A stretch of DNA of 64,000 nt, from positions 1,860,001 through 1,924,000 of the forward strand of contig NC_067208.1 in assembly GCF_026262505.1 (NCBI RefSeq). The letters run 5' to 3'. A model generated the notes under the pieces. The model was not told the origin of the DNA. It saw only the letters and a list, made by a program, of their open reading frames with translations, and made no database searches. The stretch comes from Trichomonas vaginalis G3 (lineage: Eukaryota > Parabasalia > Trichomonadida > Trichomonadidae). This document shows positions 1 to 9,818 of this stretch, one piece after another. Each line of letters starts with the position of its first letter. Position 1 is the first letter of the stretch. The position numbers were made by a program, and so were the translations under genes.

Positions 1-673
1 CCTTACTTAAACTCTTTGCTGTCTGTACACAAATGACAACAGAGATGTTAAAGTGTCTGAGCTTCTTAAGAATTCGACACATATCTTGTTCTCTGTTCTT
101 TAACAAAGGATGAGATGCAAAGTCATCTAAGATAAGAAGACACCTATGAGGGTAAGTCTTCCAATCGTAAGATTGCAATTTCTTCGAAATGTATTCTATC
201 TCTTTCTGTTTGTTTCTGAAGTGTTTCTTCTCTAATATTCTCTGCATTTCCTCATTAGGGTCTTTGAACTTAGAATTTATATACTCATTTATAGCATTAT
301 ACTTCAAAACTCTTCTTTGGTACTTCTTTATCCAATCTAACAACTCAGTATCCTTTATACATACTAACTTAGACTTCTTTATAATATCTTTGAACGAATT
401 GACGGTTTGGTCAAATTGACCAGAAGTACTACAAATAACAACTAACTCATAGAATGGGTTCTTCTCATCTAGTTCTTGTTGCTGTGCAGCCATTTTAAGA
501 TAAGTGAAAGTCTTACCAGACCCAGGCGGTGCAATTAGACCTGTTATACCATTCTGAGCAAATAAGAACTTGTCATGTATAGGTTTTATCTGAGCATTTT
601 CTAACTTCCTCTTGTTCTTGTTTAAAACATTCTCAAATTTCTTGTCAATGTCAGCAAACTTTTTTTCTAACAT
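1..673 (-). CDS. packaging ATPase (A32/FtsK-HerA type), C-terminus outside window
   Basis: This is the N-terminal two thirds of the ATPase that is complete at 28115-28990; the rest lies beyond base 1. The product should power DNA packaging into capsids. The Walker A motif APPGSGKT and the Walker B region LLILDDF are both in the visible part. Length over this stretch equals the M2 copy with no net indel. I chose the start at 673 rather than an in-frame ATG at 774, because the longer form would lie antisense to the gene at 710. The shorter form also gives an N-terminus of about 47 residues before Walker A, close to the 43 or so in the M3 homologue. Confidence 0.85.
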   Translation of the reverse strand, partial: MLEKKFADIDKKFENVLNKNKRKLENAQIKPIHDKFLFAQNGITGLIAPPGSGKTFTYLKMAAQQQELDEKNPFYELVVICSTSGQFDQTVNSFKDIIKKSKLVCIKDTELLDWIKKYQRRVLKYNAINEYINSKFKDPNEEMQRILEKKHFRNKQKEIEYISKKLQSYDWKTYPHRCLLILDDFASHPLLKNREQDMCRILKKLRHFNISVVICVQTAKSLSK

Positions 674-709
674 ATTTTTAGAAAAATTAAAATTTTTATC
701 TTTTAGAAA

Positions 710-1165
710 ATGTCTAGCGATTTCGCTATCTATATTCGAGACAAGCTTTTCGACAGCAAAACATCTGTCGACCATAAAATCTTACATAGTGTAAACAAGA
801 AAGGGGAATTTGTTCTAAAGTTCTGTTTCTGGGAATATGACAAGAACCATAAAACATTAGGCAGAGCAGTCTTTAAGTTTGTCAATGACAGACTTGTTGA
901 CAGAGATGACGCCTCTTGGAGAGATGAAGTCCAACAAAAGTTCTTAGAATGCAAAGAAGACACATGCGCTGTTCTTGAAGATGAAATAGAAAACAGAATA
1001 GATGAGCTATTAAAGGACAAAGAACTTTTACAGAAATATGGTTCTGAGAAATTTGACATAACTCCACCAGAAAAGAAGAAGAAAGGAAAGAAAGAGAAAA
1101 AAGTAGAAGAGAAGAAAGAACCTGAACCAGAGCCAGTTCCAGAGAAGGGGAGATATGACATGTAA
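710..1165 (+). CDS. small Maverick protein with Lys/Glu-rich tail (151 aa)
   Basis: I do not recognise a named family. The first 90 residues look globular; the last 35 are a Lys/Glu/Pro tail. It is related to the 124-aa protein at 50330-50704 in M3: both have an Asp-rich start, an F-x-F strand pair, an EYD motif and KFV-x4-LV. It is divergent from the packaging ATPase with a 36-bp spacer and has a TTTTTAT box just before its ATG. The position next to the ATPase suggests a packaging or virion role, which is inference. In M2 the same gene has lost its ATG (see 29027). Confidence 0.7.
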   Translation: MSSDFAIYIRDKLFDSKTSVDHKILHSVNKKGEFVLKFCFWEYDKNHKTLGRAVFKFVNDRLVDRDDASWRDEVQQKFLECKEDTCAVLEDEIENRIDELLKDKELLQKYGSEKFDITPPEKKKKGKKEKKVEEKKEPEPEPVPEKGRYDM

Positions 1166-1181
1166 AAATAAAATTTTATTT

Positions 1182-1601
1182 TTAGAACATTTCTGGGTCA
1201 ATGTCAATGTTCTCTTCCTCTTTAGGAGCAAACACTGGCTTAGACTCTAAAATCTTTTTACCCAATTTACCTTGAACTTCTACAACTTTAGACTCATAAT
1301 ATTCATAGTCGTCTGTCTTCTTTGGTTCATAAGGTATAACAAGTTTGTATGCTTTGCCTTCTTTAAGGTTTGAGAACTTTCTGTCAAAATTTTCTTTGAC
1401 TGTTAACAAACCTTCTATCTCTAAGTCTTCAAATGTTGCACCACTTTTTCTGACGACTGCAAACTTAACTGGTTCGATGTTCCAAACTTTGCTGAATGAA
1501 GACTTTTCAAAATGGTAGAAGTAAACATTCAAATATGTGAATGGAGCTAACTTATCTTTGACTTCTGTCATGTACTTATTTACTGAGATGAATTTTGCCA
1601 T
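1182..1601 (-). CDS. 139-aa protein with acidic tail, possible ssDNA-binding protein
   Basis: No family is recognised with certainty. The body is strand-rich with many aromatic residues. The last 12 residues are strongly acidic and end in a phenylalanine (IDIDPEMF), which recalls the C-terminal tails of phage and bacterial single-stranded-DNA-binding proteins. It lies just downstream of the helicase on the same strand, so a replication role is plausible. The M2 copy (29493-29912) is intact with a few substitutions. M3 has a 157-aa protein next to DNA polymerase B that ends in a similar acidic tail. The ssDNA-binding role is inference from the tail and neighbours only. Confidence 0.6.
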   Translation of the reverse strand: MAKFISVNKYMTEVKDKLAPFTYLNVYFYHFEKSSFSKVWNIEPVKFAVVRKSGATFEDLEIEGLLTVKENFDRKFSNLKEGKAYKLVIPYEPKKTDDYEYYESKVVEVQGKLGKKILESKPVFAPKEEENIDIDPEMF

Positions 1602-1637
1602 CTTTTCTTCAGAATAAAAAAATATTTTTTTTAAAAT

Positions 1638-2875
1638 TTACTCAGAAAAATTTTTCTTTGTATATACACCATTCTGTACGTCTAAAAGAGTTTTGACATT
1701 TGCCAAGAATGTTCGTTTAGAAGCTGCCATATAACCATATTCTTGACAATATTGTTTATACGAATCGTATAATGACCTTTCATCTAATGACACAAAGTCA
1801 GTTTCATCTATGAACAGTTCATATACACTCTTGTTTGCTTCTAACAATGTTTGTCTCTCTTCGGTATGTGGAATTTGTCTTGGATTGAACTTAGAAATAT
1901 CTAATGTCATGAAATATGAGAACAAGTGGTTGTAAAAGTCAGATGTCAAAGTTTCTGACAAAGCGTCAAAATATTCTGTATCTTGCATATGAGAATCTGA
2001 CGTTCTGACAACTACATATCTTCTGTCAGAACTTTCTAACTTCATCGGAACAGCATTGTTTGAAACCATGATGAAATTTGCAACATTTTCACAAACTCTT
2101 TGGTCTTTATACTTTCTTTCAACAACTCCAACTTTGTCTGTTATAAGACTCTTCAAAGCATCTGAGTTCAAAACTTTTGTTGTATCTATACTTTGAAGTT
2201 CATTGCAAACTATAAGTTTCATATTCTCAATTGAAGAGTTAAATTTACCGCAGATGTTTTCTAAGTTTGTCATATTAGGGTTCGAATAACCTTCTAACAG
2301 TTTGCATAAGAATATCTGTAAAGAATGTGTTTCTTACCTGTTCCTTGTTTTCCAATTATAATGAGAGCAGTTTCATTCTTAGCACTTGGATGTTGTAAGA
2401 TGTTTGCAAACCAACATAAGATATACTCATAAACCTTTTCGTTTCCATTGCATATAATTTCTTTGACATGGTCTAACCAAGCTTCTATAATATTTTCTTT
2501 CCATTCTACTTGTTCGTATTTATATCCAGTGAAGATAGAATAGAAGTTTGGAGAAGGTGTATAGAACTTTATACCTCGAACTGAAAAATCTTCTAACTTT
2601 GACAATAAGATATCCCAAGCATCTAACATCTTCATGCCAACTTGTACAACTTTTATTTTCTTAAGTTTCTGTCTACATTCTTGTTCAGACACTATTGTTG
2701 CTCTTGGTTTGTTTAAAGACAACATCCATTCTTTCATGACATAACATTCTGGGGCAGAGTCAACATAAATGACTAAACGTTTCAAATTCTCGACTGCTTT
2801 GTTATAGTCTCTAAATGGACACATATTTCTGAATGCTTGGAAGTCATAAAAATCTGAAACATCTATTCTGTACAT
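1638..2875 (-). pseudogene. SF3-type helicase (DUF5906/D5-like), frameshifted copy
   Basis: The gene should encode about 411 residues. Seen: a Walker A motif GKQGTGK in the middle, then a downstream block with SNN and SDRR residues typical of DUF5906/D5-like superfamily 3 helicases. The reading frame breaks directly after Walker A near 2300-2335, separating the 1638-2273 part from the upstream part. A second, compensated pair of indels lies near 2705-2735. Upstream, the open frame runs without a stop into the penton-like gene because of an extra T near 2917. The start at 2875 matches M2 and is preceded by a TTTTTAT-like box. The helicase presumably unwinds the element's DNA during replication. 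Confidence 0.75.
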
Positions 2876-2904
2876 TTTTATAAAAAATAAAAAAAATATT
2901 ATTT

Positions 2905-3712
2905 TTATTCTTGACTTTTGTTGTTCCATTTGTTGCATTTGTTGTTCTTGAGCTATTTGTTGTTGAAGTGTTTCTTGTAATACAATACTTTCACCAGTTG
3001 CATCTTCCAATTCGAAACTTTCTGCCGTCATTGACAAATACATAGGACATAAAAGTTTTACAGGAACAAAGTTTGCGTCACTAATGTCAACGTTATACTT
3101 GCCAAAGTGTTTTGAGTTCACTAAGGTTGAAAATTCTGCATTCGAATGAACAATAGGCAAACCAGCAGAGAAAGTATTGTTTAATACGCATAAAGTATCT
3201 TTTGGTCATAGTAGTTTCTGTCGACATTCGAATAGCACTTTGAACCTAAGTTTGAAAACAATATATAAGATTGGTGTGCTTAATGTCAATGGAAATAGAC
3301 ATTCCTTGTATGACACCTTTTTCCTGTTATAGGAAACTGTTGGTAGTAAAAACCAGAAAATAAGTTTTGTATTATAGCTCATATCGTTTTATAGTAAACT
3401 CAGTCGGACATCCAAACATAATGAAAACCTGCTCTAGTTGCAGCACATGTTACACCGTCCTTAAAGTATTAAATAAGTAACAAAACCTGTTGGTGGTATA
3501 TCTGAGAGTAAGTTATCTTCAAAGGAGTATTTTTTACCATTCACAACGATAAAATCTTCTGGTGTCAAAAGAGCAAAACAGGCTTTAGTCGTCATTGTGT
3601 TTAAGGTTAGTTTACAATATCGTCCTTGAGGACTTTGTAAGTTTGTTGTTATAGAATTATATGACTCAGGGTTTTTAGTCGTAATAGTATAAACCATTAT
3701 GTCTTCTGCCAT
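2905..3712 (-). pseudogene. penton-like minor capsid protein, broken copy
   Basis: This is a copy of the intact 265-aa gene at 31213-32010. Only the first ~75 codons (down to about 3475) and the last ~85 codons (3160 to 2905) stay readable. Between 3165 and 3515 there are about ten single-base differences from M2, mostly one extra base in a homopolymer, so the frame changes repeatedly. An extra T near 2917 removes the stop and fuses the end to the helicase frame. The clustering of homopolymer insertions makes sequencing error as likely as real decay. For function see the M2 copy. Confidence 0.7.
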
Positions 3713-3722
3713 TTATATATAT

Positions 3723-3953
3723 TTAAAAGTTTTTCTGAAAGTGGAGAAGAACTTCATCTAAACTTTCACATGGCGTTTCTTGAAGTTCTCTGTCTAAGAA
3801 GTTCAAATATTTTGTAAAGACATAGAACTTTCCTTTGTCTACACGAACAAACAAAACAGGGTCTTTCATATCGTTCAAAAGTGTGTAAAGTCCTTTACAT
3901 GAAATAAAGTCTATATTATTTTTCTTCAAACATCTTTCAAGAAGTTTTGACAT
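3723..3953 (-). CDS. small conserved Maverick protein (76 aa)
   Basis: Unknown function. The 76-residue protein is identical in M2 (32021-32251) and has a distant counterpart of 79 residues at the same place in M3 (43086-43325). Both end in an acidic stretch followed by an amphipathic helix (DEVL/EEVL and then aromatic residues). It lies between the penton-like gene and the CCG-motif protein on the same strand, ten bases from the former. Conservation across two families at the same position suggests a virion-assembly role, which is inference. Confidence 0.65.
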   Translation of the reverse strand: MSKLLERCLKKNNIDFISCKGLYTLLNDMKDPVLFVRVDKGKFYVFTKYLNFLDRELQETPCESLDEVLLHFQKNF

Positions 3954-3959
3954 TTTTAC

Positions 3960-4540
3960 TTAGCAAATAAATTTTAATGAAATGTTGTGGTCGTCAAATA
4001 TTTTTATAACATCTGGGAAACTATATTTTAAGTTCAACGTTTCACCTCCTTTCATAACGTATATCTTGTCAATGGCATTATATGAAACACCACAGCAACT
4101 AATGTCGGGTTCTATTTTTTGATGTTTATATCGTCTGCCTCTGTCAAAAGTTTCAATAGTTCTTTCAAAACTTCATGAGGTGCAATGACATATGAGTTCA
4201 CTTTTACAGGGTTGTGTTCGACCAAGTTTAACATTATACTTAAAGCTTGACAAATCTTCTCCTGAGTTTGAAGTTTGTCTTTCAGTTGTTGGTAGTCGTT
4301 TCGAATATCTGCAACAGAACTTAAGTCTCTGCTAACTTCAGGATATGTTGGTTGTTCTTTTACAGGAACTATTGTTATACCATCTTCGTCTTCGTATGGT
4401 TTCCCCACTTCAACATTTCTGTCTTTGACATTGACAACAACACTTTGACTGTTTGTTTGAGTTGGTGAATTTAACTTCACATCTGCCACCGCCATTAAAC
4501 CTTTTGAAACACTTACGCTTCTATTTTTCGGAAATGACAT
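3960..4540 (-). pseudogene. CCG-motif capsid-region protein (193 aa), frameshift near C-terminus
   Basis: This is the M1 copy of the intact gene at 32258-32839. The N-terminal ~140 codons are the same. A one-base deletion in a T run near 4115-4122 shifts the frame, so the last ~50 codons, including the conserved CCG motif, are lost from the open frame. The start at 4540 has a TTTTTAT box upstream and only 18 bp separate it from the divergent gene at 4559. Function unknown. Confidence 0.65.
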
Positions 4541-4558
4541 TTTACTACAAATAAAAAG

Positions 4559-4978
4559 ATGGACGTATTTGAGTATCTCTTCGAATTGAAGCAAAACAAG
4601 GTTTATACTCACAAACAATACAAATACATTGACAGAATAGTTCTTTACACAAACAATGGAAAATGTTATAGAATAGCAGTCTTTGCTGAACCTAAATATT
4701 TTCATAAAGCAAAGAAAGTTGGTATAACTGAAATGGTGAAAGTTCTTGACGTTGACAAAAATATAACTTCAAAACTGACCGATATTACTAAAGGAAAGTT
4801 TATAATACAATATTATGTCAAAACTGGCGTACTGTCAATATTTGACGGAGAGAAGTCAGTTCAAGAACAACTTACTGACCTGCTGCCAAAATCTGCTCGA
4901 TGGAAGCTGTCGTTATACCAATCTGAGGAGCCCCAGCAGGTTTCATCGAACGAATCTTCAAAAGAGCATCTTCCGTGA
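4559..4978 (+). CDS. 139-aa protein overlapping the capsid gene tail to tail
   Basis: No family recognised. It is divergent from the gene starting at 4540 and its last 107 bases overlap the end of the major capsid gene on the other strand. The body is mixed alpha/beta with Lys and Tyr; the last ~25 residues, Ser/Glu-rich, are the part antisense to the capsid gene. The overlap may mean that its true functional part ends earlier. The M2 copy at 32858 has a 2-bp deletion, so it seems to be dispensable or poorly constrained. Confidence 0.55.
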   Translation: MDVFEYLFELKQNKVYTHKQYKYIDRIVLYTNNGKCYRIAVFAEPKYFHKAKKVGITEMVKVLDVDKNITSKLTDITKGKFIIQYYVKTGVLSIFDGEKSVQEQLTDLLPKSARWKLSLYQSEEPQQVSSNESSKEHLP

Positions 4979-6476
4979 AAAGTGCTATTGGTTTTGTAAA
5001 CTTCTTTGCTTTCAATTCATCAGGCCCGTCTCTGTCACCAGTATATTGTATTTGAACTGTACCAACAGTTGAAATACCACCCATAAAGTCTTCTGAGTCA
5101 GCAAATGGAATGCCAAGCCAAAAGTTTGAACGGTCTCCATTTGTATATTGAGTTTTTTGACCTCCTGTATGAGTCCATACTTTCACATATGGCATAATAG
5201 AACTTTGCATTTCAGGGTTAATGGTTGTTGTGAAGTTGTTGTTAAAGTTCATAGCATCTAATGTCAAGTTGTATGACCTCATATCCTCAACTGTAGAATA
5301 TTCTTCTCTTGGATAATATTTGCCATCTATGTTTATATGATATTTAATACCAGGGTTGTAGAAACAAGAATAGTCATTTATAGTTCGTCTGAACAGTACA
5401 AACATAGTATCTGCATGTTTCATTGCAGTTGTTAAAGCAATATCTGTTCTTGCACCTGGGTCAGCACTTTGGTTTCCAACTTCACCTGCAAAGTCTTTGA
5501 CAGATATTTGGTGTATAGGGAACATAAGTGGAACTGCAATATATTTGGCAGCTAAAGCATTTGAAATATCTGGGTCCAACATATAGACTGCAAGTCTGCT
5601 TTCTATTCTCTTGCATTCAAATTTTTCGCATGTGAACTTAACTGGGTCCCAAGCAGTTCCAGCAGCATTGAAATAATAGTTTACTTCAGTGTTGAGGTTT
5701 GAGAAACCAAAGTCTAAGTCAACCTTATCTTTGCAAAAGTCACAGAACTTGGCTCCACCAGTTCCAGCTACAGTAATGCTGAATGGGTCTTGTGTTGGTG
5801 CAATGACTAAGTTATTTTTGCTTGGAGTAAGTTCGATAGAAATTTTTCCTGCCCAGTTTGGCAAGTATCTTAAAAACCTGAAGATGAGGAAAGATGACAA
5901 AGGAACTCTAAGTTTCAGTTTTACTTTGGTTACTGCTGCTGCAGTTTGTTCAGAAAGGTTAACATAAACTCCTGGAACGTTAGGGTCAAGTCTTCTTATT
6001 TTCTCAATAGTTGCATATTGGTCTGTTTGTTCTCTAGCTTGTGGTTGTACTGAGTTTCTCAAAGCGAACCATTCATAGTTTGCCCATGTTACTGTTTGAA
6101 CTAAGTCAGAGTTAGAATATATCTTATATCCCATGAAAACTTCTGGAGCATATTGGTATCCGACATAGAAAATTCCATTGCAACCTTTCTTGTCAGACAA
6201 CTTGGCAGAAGGTTTTATTTCAATGTCTTGTTCCACGTATAAGAATGAGTTGTCAATAGAAATAATGTGAAACCTGTCGCAAGCAATATCTACTGTTGTT
6301 GAAGAACCTTCTCCAAACTCACCTACGTTTCCATAAGAAATAGCAGTTGTATATTCGTAAGTTCCAGGAACTATTTCTGACCTTCTAATGGCATTGTCGC
6401 ATTCGTTATACCATTCGGAAACATTTCCGTTCATGGCATCCAAAACTGTTGGCGTTATATTCTGAGCGGCGTACAT
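4872..6476 (-). CDS. major capsid protein, double-jelly-roll type (534 aa), intact
   Basis: This is the only uninterrupted major capsid gene in the window. The 534-residue length and strand-rich sequence fit the Polinton/adintovirus capsid family. A block near residues 180-225 (VKLKLRVPLSSFLIFRFLRY, followed by a WAGKI-type strand) aligns with KLRLRIPVRKILPLEAIRF in the M3 gene at 58073; this is the usual boundary of the first jelly roll. The start at 6476 is preceded by an ATTTTTAC box about 15 bases upstream. It lies downstream of the coiled-coil gene on the same strand with a 32-bp gap. The product should form the capsid shell. The fold is inferred from family resemblance. Confidence 0.8.
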   Translation of the reverse strand: MYAAQNITPTVLDAMNGNVSEWYNECDNAIRRSEIVPGTYEYTTAISYGNVGEFGEGSSTTVDIACDRFHIISIDNSFLYVEQDIEIKPSAKLSDKKGCNGIFYVGYQYAPEVFMGYKIYSNSDLVQTVTWANYEWFALRNSVQPQAREQTDQYATIEKIRRLDPNVPGVYVNLSEQTAAAVTKVKLKLRVPLSSFLIFRFLRYLPNWAGKISIELTPSKNNLVIAPTQDPFSITVAGTGGAKFCDFCKDKVDLDFGFSNLNTEVNYYFNAAGTAWDPVKFTCEKFECKRIESRLAVYMLDPDISNALAAKYIAVPLMFPIHQISVKDFAGEVGNQSADPGARTDIALTTAMKHADTMFVLFRRTINDYSCFYNPGIKYHINIDGKYYPREEYSTVEDMRSYNLTLDAMNFNNNFTTTINPEMQSSIMPYVKVWTHTGGQKTQYTNGDRSNFWLGIPFADSEDFMGGISTVGTVQIQYTGDRDGPDELKAKKFTKPIALFTEDALLKIRSMKPAGAPQIGITTASIEQILAAGQ

Positions 6477-6508
6477 TTCATATGGGTAAAAATATAGAAT
6501 AGTTGGAT

Positions 6509-9500
6509 TTATATATCATAATAGAACCCACCTGGCACAAGCTTTACTTTCTTCCTGACTGAGTTTTTAACTCTTCTTTTTCCTTCATTGCCACTACTTT
6601 CACTAGATGAAGTTACTTCTTCACTACTTTCTACAACTCTTCTCTTCTTCTTTGGTGTCGCTTTTGGTAGCTTGCCATCTGCTTCAAGTTGTAGCATCGC
6701 ATCATGTTCACCTAGTATGTTGTAAATTTCCCATGTCCTTTTTGCCTTTGGGCTCTGGTCGCCCATCTCAGGTAACCTATATCCTAGAAAGAGTTTGTCA
6801 TAGTTTGTATTTGAGTCTTCGCGTATTGTTTGCATGACTCTTTCCTGAGTTTGCGGTTCAAGCTCTTCAAACAGTGCCTGCCCATATGGAATAAGCTCGT
6901 TTCCAAATATATGTTTTTGTAGCCATTCTGGTTTTCTTTCCATGTTACCAACAATATCTTTTGTGAATGGGAAAGCTTTTACCCAATCTTTCAGTCTTTC
7001 GTCATTTATTTCTGTAGTTGGTTTTATTTTGTCAAGGAACATGTTTTTCAATACTAACATTTCATTTGGTACTGTCCATTTGAGTTTTCTTAAATATTCA
7101 TCCCTTCTCGGTTCATTGTCTGAAAAGTAAGTTTTTATGACATTTTGTAAACTTTCGTTTGCAAGGTCATGTACAATAGGTTCTCTTCCTTCTCTGTCCC
7201 TAACTTTCTTTCTAAACTCTTCACCAAATATACCATCTCTATGGTTCTGTGTAGTTCTTTGAGATAAATGTTCTAGAACGTCAGGTGTTATATTTCCATC
7301 AGCCATGTTCATTTCATACTGGTCCAAAATATCTGCATGTTTCATATCTTTCAATGGCATTAAAGCCGCGCTTAAAATACCAGCTATATCTGGTTCACCA
7401 TTCACTTCCATTGCGTCTACAACTTCTTGGAATTGTGGTTGTAAGTTTATGAACCACCTATCTGGATTAGCTTTATGACCCCATCTCATTGTAGTTCCAT
7501 AGTCTGCAGAAACAAAAGTAGGTTTGTTTCCATCTTGGTTAGGTTCTGAATGAACTTTAAACAATGTTTCATTTCTATATGTTTTGTTGAAATTTAACCT
7601 TTTATTTTCACCGAGTTCATCCAAAGATTGAACGTTAAATGCTCGTAAGTAAAAAGGGTTGTTGTATTTGTGTACATTTTCTTTCAGTACTTCCATTCTA
7701 TGCTGAATATTTTCATCTGGTGTTGGAGTCTTTTGTATGTCGGCGAACATTTTTCGATATCCTTCTACTATGTCAGCCGAATTTTTTTTAGACTCTTGGA
7801 AAGATTCCATATTCTCCGCATACACTTGTTGAGGGTCAAGATTTTTCGGCTGTTCCAAATCTTCATCTAGTTCTGTGAAGTTAGTTTCCAAAGGAGGGAC
7901 TTGTTCGTTTCCTTCAGGCTCTTCTAGCTGTTGTTGCTGAACTATTTCTTCCATGTCTGGTTGTATCTGAACTTCTTCCTGTTGAGTTTCTTGTACCTCA
8001 TCTGCTGGCATTTCATATATTCCGAGACCGTTTTCAACAATTTCCCTATCTACGTCATCCGCATTCATAAGCCTTTGTTCTTTCGTTCCGTCTCTATTTT
8101 TTACGCGTTTCATGACGAAAGTTGAATTGTCATTTAGCTCTGACATCAAATATCTCGGAGTAAATTCGTTCATGTCATTTGGATGATATGCTATTAAATC
8201 ATATCTCTTAGCGAGCTTGTATTTTCCAGGTTTGAAATTATATCCCATTTGGTGCTGAGTCATAAAGCTAAATAGGTTCGGGTCAGTATTTCCATCCTTG
8301 AACTTTCTAATAGCTTCTTTATATCTGTCACTAAAGTCAACAGTATCTGGGAAACCACACTCTTCCTTCAGCATTTTTAAGAATTCTTGGTTTCCTTGTT
8401 CTCTACTTCTTTTATGTCCTTGCTCTGTTTGTGGTTGTTGTTGTGCTGGTTGTGGAGGTGGTTGTTGTGCTGGATTTTGAATTGTTGGTTGTTGTCCTTG
8501 CTCTGGTTGTTGTTGCTGTGCAGGGTTTTGAACTGTTGGTTGTTGTGTTGGTTTTGGTGCATGCCTGTGTCTATGTCCATGTGACGATGTAAATGTTCTA
8601 GGTAGTCCTGGTGCAGGTGCTTCTCTTGGAGGGTTTGGTGGTATATAAGTTCCACCAGCTGGCACATATGTTCCATCTGCAGCGTAATGTCCTACCTGAC
8701 TTTTCGTTCTTAAGAAAGCATTTACTAGGTCTGTTTTGGTCTGTTGTAACTCTTTTTCTTGACTTTCCACAACAGTTGCTCTAACGGCGTCATAGGCACT
8801 TTGAACTGCCTGTCTCGTTGCTGCATCTGTTATTTTCGTCATATTTTGTGCTACTTCTCTTAACTCTTTGTCGAAACCTTCAGACTTCAGTTTCTTTCCA
8901 GATGAGAAATCGTTCACTAGTTTCACTTTACTATGAAGAGCTTCGAAGGCGTTCTTAAAGTCAGCATTCATTAAAGCTTCATTTGAACTGTCTTCATCCG
9001 CTTGTATTTTTGTCCTTATTGACCCTATAAGTTGGGCTGCTTTAGCGTTGGCTTGGGCATCTAACCAGTCATTGTTAGCTTTTATATATTCTGCGCTTTT
9101 CATTGCCTTTTGCATGGCTGCGTCGTTATTTTTACTTTCTTGTGCTAAGTTTTCATACTGTACGGTTTGGTTTTGCAACTGTAAAATTTTTCTGCCTTTA
9201 CATTTGCTTCAACTTCTTTTTTTATACTCATTGCTATCCATATATGTCTTCAGGGCTTTTTGTTTTATTTCTTCATCTTTCAGTACTTTATATTGAGTAG
9301 TATGGTTTTTCAAATTTATGACATCTTGTTCCATTTTTGCTACTTCTGCTGCTTTTTCTGACACTTTTTTCGCATATTCCTCTGTACTTAGTTCTTTCAG
9401 TTGTTCTTCTTTCTCTCTTTTTCTCTACGTTTAACTCATTGAGTTTCTTTGTGTGTCTGTCATATTCTAGTTTCTTTTCGTTTTCACTTATTTGTTTCTG

Positions 9501-9818
9501 TATGTCTATGTTTGACTTTTTGACATCTGTTATTTGATTTTTGAGTGAACTCAAATTCATTTGACTTTGAGGGTTATAGGCTGTTCCGTCTGCAGCTCCA
9601 CCATAGCCTGCCATTTTCGCTAAAAGTGCCGCTCTTAAACCTCCACTCTGTGCACCAATAACTCGGTTTAAAAGCATAGGGTTGCTTGACATTTGTTGCA
9701 ACATAGTGGGGTCATTCAGCATTTGTTGTTGCAACTGTTGTTGTGGTGTCAGTTTTACTTTTGGATGTTTCAATGCTCCCTTCCTCTTACGTATATTCTT
9801 ACGTAGCTTACGTGGCAT
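6509..9818 (-). pseudogene. long coiled-coil, Gln-rich protein, frameshifted copy
   Basis: M1 copy of the 1116-codon gene at 34806-38156. The reading frame is open from about 9180 down to 6509 (some 889 codons) and again from 9818 to about 9430, but small indels between 9180 and 9430 (a missing G near 9187, an extra T near 9218 and changes near 9415-9425) break it. The Gln/Pro-rich stretch around 8410-8560 and the GTY repeat near 8640-8670 have different copy numbers from M2. For domains see the M2 entry. Confidence 0.75.

Noticed and set aside
189-419. 76-codon plus-strand frame in the ATPase gene (also at 28506)
   Set aside because: Antisense shadow of the packaging ATPase; no leader box.
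5689-5967. 92-codon plus-strand frame in the capsid gene (also at 33986)
   Set aside because: It is antisense to a conserved capsid region; conservation follows from the capsid gene.
8377-8676. His/Gln-rich frame in the coiled-coil gene
   Set aside because: Alternative frame of the Gln/Pro repeats; repeats of this kind leave all frames open.
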